Below, one piece after another: positions 7,586 through 14,399 of a stretch of DNA of 36,428 bases. Below the pieces are notes generated by a model. That model was not told the origin of the DNA. It saw nothing but the letters and a program-made list of their open reading frames with translations, and ran no database searches. The DNA lies in the NCBI GenBank assembly GCA_023409835.1, contig JAEYQV010000085.1:1-36428 (forward strand), given 5' to 3'. The stretch is from Bacillota bacterium (GTDB taxonomy: Bacteria > Bacillota > Clostridia > Lachnospirales > Lachnospiraceae). Position 1 is the stretch's first letter; each line of letters begins with the position of its first letter. The translations under genes were made by a program, and so were the position numbers.

Positions 7586-7597
7586 AGGAAAAAACAT

Positions 7598-9058
7598 TTA
7601 ATTTACTTCGGCTGTTGCCTTATCCACTGCTGAAGTAGTATTTATATCGTTTGCGTTGGCGATTACGTCGTTATCAAAGATAAAGCCATGAAGAAGCTTA
7701 AGGTTTTCTTGCCAGTCAGGAATTAAAACATCCATGCCCCGTACTCTGACGTTATCCGTGAAAGTTTTGTCAGCGGGCAGCCTTAACTGTTCAATTTCAG
7801 TGGTACCCATAGATACGAATTTATCCAGTAATACAGAAAAGTTTTCACTGTTGATATCCGTCGTAATCATCGGAAGCATATCGAGCATGATAGTAGCTAG
7901 CTCAAGCTTACTTTTGGATTTATACTTCTGGAATATCGCATCTAAAATGATACGATGACGTTCTGTTCTTCCGTAATCATTATTCGTACCGTTGATATTG
8001 GCTCTCTTACGGATACGTGCATAACCAAGGGCCTGGTTGCCGTTCAGAACCTGTTTCCCCTCTACTACATTTCTGTACTCCTTCTTGGAGATATAGTTGG
8101 TATTGTTCAGATACTTCGCTTCACTTGCCGTTAAGGTAATCTCTACTCCGCCAAGCTTATCAACAATCTTTTCAAAGCTGTCGAAATTAACCATTACACA
8201 GCCATCCAGCCTGATGTTATAATTTACAGCGATGGTTTCATACAGAAGGTCTAAGCCACCCTTCTCATAAGCACTGTTTAGCTTATTCTCCTTATAGCCC
8301 GGTATCTGCACCAGGGTGTCTCTCAACAGGGACGTAAGCTTCAGCTTCTTGGTTTTTGTATTCATGGTAGCAATCATGATAACATCCGTTCGTCCTCTGC
8401 CGGAACCGGAGCCGATTGCTTCTTCTCCTAACAGAAGAATATTGTATACGCCCTTCTCCTGCCGACCTTCCCCGGGATGGTCCGGCCATACGATCGTACT
8501 GGGATCAATCTCTTGCCCCTTCGATGCAAGATCCTCCTCATCCAGATAATCTTCATCCTCAGCAAATACCGGACTCTTATCAAAGGAATTCGTCAGGCTT
8601 GCCCAAAGAGTACCACCCAGATTGGCTCCCATCTTTAACAGCAGCCGATTCCCCGGTTTCGTAAAGCCAAGAAAGGAAGCTAACCCCAGCAGGCATATCA
8701 GTGCGATTAATATACCATTCGTGACCTTTCTGCTCTTTGTAGTTTTCTTTTTCTTCCCCTTAATCTTATCCGTATCCATACTCTCTAGTTCCTCACATAT
8801 CTGCTTCGCAAGGGATGCATTAATGTCCGTTAATGCATCCTCCAGCTTGTCGCCCAGTTCATCTTCCGTGACCCCTATATCCGATGCGACCGGAGGTACT
8901 GCGGCTTCCGCAGTAAGCTCCTCCCTCTCCGCTCCAACGTTTTCATCGGTCCCCCCCTGATCCTCTTCAGCACCACCTAGTGCTTTTTCAATGTTTTTAT
9001 AGAAGTTCTCATTGAATTCCGGATCAGTGTCGATGTTATAATCGTCGCCATTGTTCAT
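7598..9058 (-). CDS. LytR-CpsA-Psr (LCP) family cell-wall glycopolymer ligase
   Basis: This is a 486-aa membrane protein expected to transfer lipid-linked glycopolymers to peptidoglycan. An unusually long acidic cytoplasmic region (about 1-100) ends in a basic KGKKKKTTKSRK, followed by one transmembrane helix (about 114-132). After a linker, the LCP domain begins near 205 (YNILLLGEE). Conserved residues are visible in GRGRTDVIMIATMN and SLLRDTLVQIPGYKENKLNSAY, and further on in GGVEITL, LNGNQALGYARIRK and GRTERHR. AGGAGAG lies 6 bases before the ATG. The following gene is an M23 peptidase, so the pair points to wall assembly. The N-terminal extension (LEDALTDINASLAKQICEEL) may form helices, function unknown. 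Confidence 0.93.
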   Translation of the reverse strand: MNNGDDYNIDTDPEFNENFYKNIEKALGGAEEDQGGTDENVGAEREELTAEAAVPPVASDIGVTEDELGDKLEDALTDINASLAKQICEELESMDTDKIKGKKKKTTKSRKVTNGILIALICLLGLASFLGFTKPGNRLLLKMGANLGGTLWASLTNSFDKSPVFAEDEDYLDEEDLASKGQEIDPSTIVWPDHPGEGRQEKGVYNILLLGEEAIGSGSGRGRTDVIMIATMNTKTKKLKLTSLLRDTLVQIPGYKENKLNSAYEKGGLDLLYETIAVNYNIRLDGCVMVNFDSFEKIVDKLGGVEITLTASEAKYLNNTNYISKKEYRNVVEGKQVLNGNQALGYARIRKRANINGTNNDYGRTERHRIILDAIFQKYKSKSKLELATIMLDMLPMITTDINSENFSVLLDKFVSMGTTEIEQLRLPADKTFTDNVRVRGMDVLIPDWQENLKLLHGFIFDNDVIANANDINTTSAVDKATAEVN

Positions 9059-9142
9059 TCTTATCTCTCCTACAACATACCTTATATCACAAGGCTTACA
9101 TGGTCCCTAAGAATAATATGCCTTGTGTCTATGAAATGTTAA

Positions 9143-10699
9143 TTATCTTACTTTTTCCTCCAATAGCCGTTCTAAATACTGATATACCCTGATTGTTGAG
9201 GAGATGCTCATATTCTCATCAATCGTGTGTACACGGGAAAGATCCGGCCCGATGGAAACAATATCAATACCGGGCATTTTCTCATATATAATTCCACATT
9301 CCAAACCGGCATGAATTGCTTCAATCTTCATTTCCTTGCCGTACATTTCGGTATAAATTCTCTTCAGATGTTCCCTAAGGGCTGAATCCTTCTTGTATTC
9401 CCAGGCAGGATAATCCGCACGAACTTCATATTCACCGCCCAAAAAGCTGACCAGATAATTTAATTGGTTGCTCATATGATATTTATAGCTGCCATAAGCG
9501 CTCCTTACGGAGTCAGTAAATTCAGCAGTCTCTTCTCCAATATGGAAGATGCCCAGATTCAGGGAGCTCTCTACCAGCCCTTCAATATTTGAGCTCATAA
9601 CCTGAATACCATTCGGAATGTTCATTAACAGGAACAGTATCTTCTCAAAGGATACCGGATGGAGTGGCTCTGACTCAGCATTTCCCAGGTCCTCCATGGT
9701 AAAGCTTAGCTCCGGTTCACTGGCAGACAGCTCCTTTTGATACTCCTTCATAAGCTCAGCCACCTTAGCACAGATACCGGTATAAGCTTCCGACAGGTTC
9801 TGTTCCACATCCTTATTCTCTTCCTCCTGATCCACCGTCAGCAGAAGCTCTACAGTCGCTTCCCGGGGAATAACGTTATCTTTAAAGCCTCCCTGTGCAG
9901 AGATTACACCGTAAGGTTGGGTTTCCCTGAGATCATACAGAAGCCGGCCCAAGAGCTTATTCGCATTGGTTCTGTTATAGATGACGTCAATACCGGAATG
10001 ACCGCCCTTCAGTCCTCCAAGGCTGATCCTCACCCTCTTGCCGTATGCCTCTACTCTCTTAACCGGAAGTGAACAGGTGGTTCTTAAGCCCCCCCCACAG
10101 CTGGTTAACAGATATCCCTCCTCTTCCGAGTCCAGGTTAATCATGTATTTGGCTTTCAGGGAAGAGCAATCAAGGGCATGGGCTCCATGCATACCTACTT
10201 CCTCATCTGTAGTTATCACAGCCTCCAGTCTGGGATGCTGTAGCTTATCATCGGTGAATAATGCCATGATATAAGCAACGGCTATACCATTGTCGGCACC
10301 TAAGGTGGTTCCGTCCGCATGAATAAAATCGCCGTCTACGACCAGCTTGATTTCATCCTTTAAAAAATCGTGGGTGGAATCCTTTCTCTTTTCACAGACC
10401 ATATCCATATGCCCCTGGAGCAGAATGGCCGGTTCGTCCTCATACCCCTTCGAAGCTTCCTTTATGATAACCACATTATTCGCGGCATCCTGAGTATACT
10501 CCAGATTGTGCTCCTTTGCAAAGCTTACCAGAAAATCACTAATTTCTCCTTCGTTTCCTGAGCCCCTCGGTATTCTGGATATCTCGGCAAAATATTTCAA
10601 TATTCCTTTATAATCTAGTTGTTCCAAATCTTTTTCCATCATAACACTTACACTTGCCTTTCCCATGAATTTCGTATGAATCTCATCTGTTTCCGGCAT
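9143..10699 (-). CDS. pepD: Aminoacyl-histidine dipeptidase PepD (M20C)
   Basis: This is a cytosolic di-zinc M20C dipeptidase that cleaves Xaa-His and other dipeptides. The metal-site motifs are in order: QGHMDMVCEK with the first His and Asp, TTLGADNGIAVAY with the bridging Asp, TTDEEVGMHGA with the general-base Glu, and the late HAGLECGII Glu/His region. The PRGSGNE segment near the N-terminus is typical of PepD. Length is 518 aa from the ATG at 10699, which has a weak AGGA. Homology starts at about MEKDLEQLDYKGILKYF, so a start near 10639-10642 is also possible. It lies between the DUF711 gene and the LCP gene, all on the minus strand. Confidence 0.93.
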   Translation of the reverse strand: MPETDEIHTKFMGKASVSVMMEKDLEQLDYKGILKYFAEISRIPRGSGNEGEISDFLVSFAKEHNLEYTQDAANNVVIIKEASKGYEDEPAILLQGHMDMVCEKRKDSTHDFLKDEIKLVVDGDFIHADGTTLGADNGIAVAYIMALFTDDKLQHPRLEAVITTDEEVGMHGAHALDCSSLKAKYMINLDSEEEGYLLTSCGGGLRTTCSLPVKRVEAYGKRVRISLGGLKGGHSGIDVIYNRTNANKLLGRLLYDLRETQPYGVISAQGGFKDNVIPREATVELLLTVDQEEENKDVEQNLSEAYTGICAKVAELMKEYQKELSASEPELSFTMEDLGNAESEPLHPVSFEKILFLLMNIPNGIQVMSSNIEGLVESSLNLGIFHIGEETAEFTDSVRSAYGSYKYHMSNQLNYLVSFLGGEYEVRADYPAWEYKKDSALREHLKRIYTEMYGKEMKIEAIHAGLECGIIYEKMPGIDIVSIGPDLSRVHTIDENMSISSTIRVYQYLERLLEEKVR

Positions 10700-10773
10700 T
10701 TAAGGATTTCCTGCTATCCCTTAGACGAGGGGAGATCCGATTACGTTCAATGTAATATTTGTTAATTATAAGG

Positions 10774-12138
10774 TTAATTTTTAAAGCTGTGAATCGGAGC
10801 AGGGATCCTGCCGCCGCGGTTAATGAAATTATCACAGCCGAAACGGTTGACCGGCATAACGGGAGCATAGCCCAACAGTCCTCCGAATTCCACCCGGTCA
10901 CCGACGGTCTTGCCGATAACCGGTATAATCCTTACTGCAGTGGTCTTCTGGTTAACCATACCGATTGCCATCTCATCAGCGATAATACCGGAGATTGTCG
11001 TTGCCTTCGTATCTCCGGGGATTGCAATCATATCAAGACCTACGGAGCAGACACAGGTCATTGCCTCGAGCTTTTCCAAGGTCAAGGCTCCTGCTTCTAC
11101 TGCATTAATCATACCCTGATCTTCACTGACCGGAATAAATGCTCCGCTTAAGCCTCCGACAAAGGAAGATGCCATGACACCGCCCTTCTTCACCTGATCG
11201 TTAAGAAGTGCCAGGGCCGCAGTTGTTCCCGGTGCACCGGCATATTCGAGACCGATTTCTTCTAAAATCTCCGCCACACTGTCTCCGACTGCAGGAGTCG
11301 GTGCCAGGGATAGGTCTACAATTCCAAAAGGAATATTAAGCAGCTTGGAGGCCTCCTGGGCTACCAACTGACCAACACGGGTAATCTTAAAGGCTGTTTT
11401 CTTAATCGTCTCACAAAGTGTCTCAAAATCAGCTCCGCGGACACTCTCCAGGGCCTTCTTCACAACCCCGGGTCCACTGACACCGACATTAATTACCGCA
11501 TCACCCTCCGTAATACCGTGAAAGGCACCTGCCATAAACGGGTTATCATCGGGAGCATTGCAGAACACGACCAGTTTCGCACAACCGATGGAGTCCTTCT
11601 CCTTCGTCAGCGTAGCAGTCTCTAATATGATATCGCCGAGAAGCTTTACCGCGTTCATGTCTATTCCGGTTTTGGTAGAGCCTACATTGACAGAACTGCA
11701 TACTCGTAAGGTAGAGCTTAAGGCCTGGGGGATGGATCGGATCAAAAGCTCATCGCTTGTCGTCATCGCCTTGGATACCAGAGCAGAATATCCGCCGATG
11801 AAGTTCACTCCGACTACCTCTGCCGCCTTATCTAAGGTCTTTGCGATCGTCACAAAGTCCTCCGGTGTTTTACAGGCTGCTGCGCCTACCAGAGAAATGG
11901 GTGTAACCGATATTCTCTTATTCACAATAGGAATACCGAACTCCCTCTGGATTTTGTTGCCGGTTGAGACCAGATCCCTGGCAATCGAGGTTATCTTATC
12001 ATAAATCTTCTGATTCACCAGGTCAAGATCCGGGCCGGCACAATCTAAGAGACTGATGCCAAGCGTTATTGTCCTGACATCCAGGTTTTCCTGCTCTATC
12101 ATCTTATTCGTTTCGATGACTTCATGTATATTAATCAT
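10774..12138 (-). CDS. DUF711 / UPF0210 family protein (PFL family)
   Basis: This is a 454-aa protein of the UPF0210/DUF711 family, related in fold to pyruvate formate-lyase-like proteins but without an established reaction. It starts MINIHEVIETNKMIEQENLD, has Gly- and Ala-rich segments (NVGVSGPGVVKKALE, LSLAPTPAVGDSVAEILEEIG, APGTTAALALLNDQVKKGG), and ends NRGGRIPAPIHSFKN, all family hallmarks. AGGAGA lies 7 bases before the ATG. The ACT-domain gene 15 bases upstream is its nearly constant partner in bacteria, and their co-occurrence suggests a ligand-regulated enzyme. What it acts on is not known. Confidence 0.92.
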   Translation of the reverse strand: MINIHEVIETNKMIEQENLDVRTITLGISLLDCAGPDLDLVNQKIYDKITSIARDLVSTGNKIQREFGIPIVNKRISVTPISLVGAAACKTPEDFVTIAKTLDKAAEVVGVNFIGGYSALVSKAMTTSDELLIRSIPQALSSTLRVCSSVNVGSTKTGIDMNAVKLLGDIILETATLTKEKDSIGCAKLVVFCNAPDDNPFMAGAFHGITEGDAVINVGVSGPGVVKKALESVRGADFETLCETIKKTAFKITRVGQLVAQEASKLLNIPFGIVDLSLAPTPAVGDSVAEILEEIGLEYAGAPGTTAALALLNDQVKKGGVMASSFVGGLSGAFIPVSEDQGMINAVEAGALTLEKLEAMTCVCSVGLDMIAIPGDTKATTISGIIADEMAIGMVNQKTTAVRIIPVIGKTVGDRVEFGGLLGYAPVMPVNRFGCDNFINRGGRIPAPIHSFKN

Positions 12139-12153
12139 GCCTTTGTCTCCTAT

Positions 12154-12426
12154 CTATATTCTGTGCATTTTATCAAAAATATCCTCATGCTGGGCGCGGA
12201 TTGTTACTCCGATTTCAGCTCCGATTCCCTCCAGCTCGTCTGATATTTCTTCAAAGCCCTTCGGTGCCCCAGTTGCATCCACGATCATCATCATATTGAA
12301 AAAGCCTTGAACGATTGTCTGTGAAATATCCAGGATATTAATTTGATTGTCTGCCAGATAGGAACATACCTTGGCTATGATGCCGACTTTGTCCTTACCG
12401 ACTACTGTTATTACTGTTCTCTTCAT
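12154..12426 (-). CDS. ACT domain protein (UPF0237)
   Basis: This is a 90-aa stand-alone ACT domain of the UPF0237 family. It starts MKRTVITVVGKDKVGIIAKV, where GKDKVGII forms the usual ligand-binding loop, and continues as NILDISQTIVQGFFNMMMIVD. ACT domains typically bind amino acids and act as allosteric modules. The start at 12426 is chosen because GTGGTGG lies 5 bases before it; an upstream in-frame start would extend into the preceding metallo-beta-lactamase gene. It is followed at 15 bases by the DUF711 gene, its usual partner. Confidence 0.93.
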   Translation of the reverse strand: MKRTVITVVGKDKVGIIAKVCSYLADNQINILDISQTIVQGFFNMMMIVDATGAPKGFEEISDELEGIGAEIGVTIRAQHEDIFDKMHRI

Positions 12427-12454
12427 AAATGCCACCACGCCTCTCTTAATATAG

Positions 12455-13246
12455 TTATAACGCAACCATTTGGGACGGAACATCCCGGTGGGCTACGCTT
12501 AAGTTCAAGGAGGAAAAATCACAGCCACGGTTCGTCAGCTCACATAACACGGTCTCATAGGCCAGTTCCTCATAATTATTTTCTTTGCTTAAATGTGCCA
12601 GCTGTATGTTTTGGAATTTGGGGCTTAGGAGTCTGCTGATCAGATCCGCCGAGGTGTCATTGGACAGATGTCCCAGATTTCCTAGAATCCTCTGTTTTAA
12701 GTAATATGGATAACGCCCCACCATCAGCATGTTGACATCATGATTTGCTTCTATCATAAGAAGATCCGATTCCTGCAGCTTGGATACGATATAATCATCG
12801 TACATTCCCAGGTCTGTTGCAATTCCCACCTTATGCCCTTCGGACTGCATCGTATAGCAGACCGGATCAGAGGCATCATGAGAGGTAGCGAACGGTTCTA
12901 CCGTAATATCATGAATCAGAAAAGCTTCATTTGGTCTTATCGGATGAAAAAGCTCCTCGGAAACAACCCCGATTGCCTTAACTCTCCGGATTGCCTTGAT
13001 TGTCTCAAGAGTTGCATATATAGGGATATTATATCTTCTTGCGAGAATTCCCAGTCCCGAGATATGGTCGGAATGCTCATGGGTAATCAGAATACCCTGA
13101 AGGCTCTCCGGGTCAATATCAATCCCGTTCAGCCCATTCTCTATCTTCTTAGCGCTGACACCTGCATCCACCAGAAGGTTTGTCACGTTACTTCCGACGT
13201 AGATGCAATTCCCGCTGCTGCCACTAGCTATACTGCATAATTTCAT
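12455..13246 (-). CDS. Metallo-beta-lactamase fold hydrolase, YycJ/WalJ-like
   Basis: This is a 263-aa MBL-fold protein with the metal motif THEHSDHISGLG (HxHxDH) and further His/Asp ligands in ATSHDASDPV and LMIEANHDVNMLM. The N-terminus KLCSIASGSSGNCIYVGS and the LLVDAGVSAKKIENGL segment are characteristic of the YycJ/WalJ branch. In Bacillus that protein is linked to the WalKR cell-wall regulon and possibly to coordinating DNA replication and division. No walKR genes are nearby. The start at 13246 has GGAG 7 bases upstream; a longer frame reaches 13309 without a ribosome binding site. It has a good promoter and heads the unit that continues with the ACT and DUF711 genes. Confidence 0.9.
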   Translation of the reverse strand: MKLCSIASGSSGNCIYVGSNVTNLLVDAGVSAKKIENGLNGIDIDPESLQGILITHEHSDHISGLGILARRYNIPIYATLETIKAIRRVKAIGVVSEELFHPIRPNEAFLIHDITVEPFATSHDASDPVCYTMQSEGHKVGIATDLGMYDDYIVSKLQESDLLMIEANHDVNMLMVGRYPYYLKQRILGNLGHLSNDTSADLISRLLSPKFQNIQLAHLSKENNYEELAYETVLCELTNRGCDFSSLNLSVAHRDVPSQMVAL

Positions 13247-13337
13247 GTTAATCTCCATTCCTGTGGACAACTTTTCGGTTTGAACATGATGCCGCAAACG
13301 ACATCGCAATAATCATTCTCACGTAATATTCTAAATG

Positions 13338-13366
13338 AGTATCCCTCATTTAAGGTTTTTTGTCAA
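13338..13366 (-). promoter_or_regulatory. Promoter of the WalJ-like gene, with an overlapping dyad
   Basis: On the minus strand a perfect TTGACA (13361-13366) is followed after 17 bases by GATACT (13338-13343). An exact inverted repeat, AAATGAG-N5-CTCATTT (13333-13351), covers the -10 box and could be an operator for a dimeric repressor. The leader is about 85 bases. Confidence 0.65.
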
Positions 13367-13454
13367 GAGAATATCTTGGTGCTATCGTTGGTTCAATGTT
13401 GTCATTCATTTCATTCTATGTACAGGGAAAACACACGGGGATATATTAAGAAAC

Positions 13455-13494
13455 AGCGTTCCTACTGATTAGATAATTCGGCAGTCGGAACGCT
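13455..13494 (-). terminator. Probable terminator downstream of coaE
   Basis: AGCGTTCC (13455-13462) pairs with GGAACGCT (13487-13494), and an inner ACTG/CAGT adds four pairs after single mismatched bases. On the minus strand the stem is followed by GTTTCTTAATATA, a loose U-tract. It lies about 75 bases after the coaE stop. Confidence 0.55.
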
Positions 13495-13569
13495 CACTTA
13501 TCTATCGACCCTTAGGTTTCTCCCGGGATATCCTTCGATACATTGTTTTATCAATAGTAATACCGGCAT

Positions 13570-14166
13570 TTAAACCTCTTTCTTTAATACTGCTGCGATC
13601 TGTTGCTCCAGGTCACGGATTTCACCATTATTTGTGATCACAATAGGAAAATGACGGAGAAAGTCTTCATCCTTGCACTGGCTGGTGAAGATCGCATCGA
13701 TCTTCTCATCGGAGTAGCCACGAGCCTTCTTTAGCCGTTCTCTGCGGGCCTCCGGTGAGGTCTGGACATACCATACCTCATCACAGACAGAAGAATACCC
13801 GGATTCTATCATCAGAGCAGTTTCTATGATAAAGTAAGGATGGACTCCGTCCGCTCTTACCTGTTCCCTCTCCTTCTCAACCGCCAGCAGGACATTCGGA
13901 TGGGTCAGCCGGTTCAGCCTATGCAGCTTATCCTTATCCTGAAATACAATCTGCGAGAGCTTTCTAGGGTCTATGGAGCCGTCCTCCGCCAATATCCCGG
14001 TTCCAAAATATTCGACTACCCCCGGAAAGCTGATACCTCCGGGTTCCATCTGTTCTTTGGCAATCCCGTCCGTATTGACGATATAGGCTCCATATTTCTC
14101 CATCATTATCTTTGCAACCAGGGATTTACCGCTACCGATACCCCCTGTAATTCCGATTACCTTCAT
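13570..14166 (-). CDS. coaE: Dephospho-CoA kinase
   Basis: This is a 198-aa P-loop kinase for the last step of coenzyme A synthesis, phosphorylating the 3'-hydroxyl of dephospho-CoA. The Walker A motif is GITGGIGSGKS (residues 5-15). The N-terminal nucleotide and substrate segment VNTDGIAKEQMEPG is followed by LTHPNVL, which holds the family His-Pro, and the FIIETALMIESGY segment matches the conserved PLL region with some divergence. A lid-like RRERLKKARGYSDE follows. Length and domain are normal. AGGTGA lies 5 bases before the ATG. It lies downstream of polA across a tandem repeat, a common polA-coaE pairing. Confidence 0.94.
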   Translation of the reverse strand: MKVIGITGGIGSGKSLVAKIMMEKYGAYIVNTDGIAKEQMEPGGISFPGVVEYFGTGILAEDGSIDPRKLSQIVFQDKDKLHRLNRLTHPNVLLAVEKEREQVRADGVHPYFIIETALMIESGYSSVCDEVWYVQTSPEARRERLKKARGYSDEKIDAIFTSQCKDEDFLRHFPIVITNNGEIRDLEQQIAAVLKKEV

Positions 14167-14180
14167 TTGATCACCTGTCC

Positions 14181-14264
14181 ATGTCTCTCGTTTTTATGTC
14201 TATCGTTTTATGTCTCTCGTTTTTATGTCTCTCGTTTTATGTCTCTCGTAATAATGTTTCTTGT
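14181..14264. repeat. Five-unit 14/15-bp tandem repeat upstream of coaE
   Basis: The unit ATGTCTCTCGTTTT(T) occurs at 14181, 14196, 14210, 14225 and 14239, alternating 15 and 14 bases, with a degraded sixth copy at 14254. One unit has A in place of C (TCTATCG), and the fifth ends in AATA. It lies within the 233 bases between polA and coaE, immediately before the coaE ribosome binding site. Such a repeat can change copy number by slippage. Confidence 0.9.
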
Positions 14265-14399
14265 ATTTATTTCTTCCTTCTCACATTATTAACTGATATT
14301 GTATTAGCCTTATCCTTCTGTAACACTTTCCTATCCTCGTGTAAGCTTCATACACTTCCGTACGTCTGACTTCTGTCACAACTAACCCAGATGCTTTCC

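Larger units (their letters stand above)
13247..13569. other. 323-bp intergenic region between the WalJ-like gene and coaE
   Basis: I see no gene here. The right part holds a hairpin that probably ends the coaE transcript (13455-13494). The left part holds the promoter of the WalJ-like gene (13338-13366), with a 7-5-7 inverted repeat across its -10 box. The segment 13375-13450 and the bases next to coaE show nothing I can interpret. Confidence 0.7.

Noticed and set aside
9088..9127. CACAAGGC/GCCTTGTG inverted repeat upstream of the LCP operon end as a terminator
   Set aside because: The loop is 24 bases long and no U-run follows; not convincing as a terminator, and too weak to call an operator.
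14181..14264. Tandem repeats as a CRISPR array
   Set aside because: The 14/15-bp units are contiguous without spacers and there are no cas genes.
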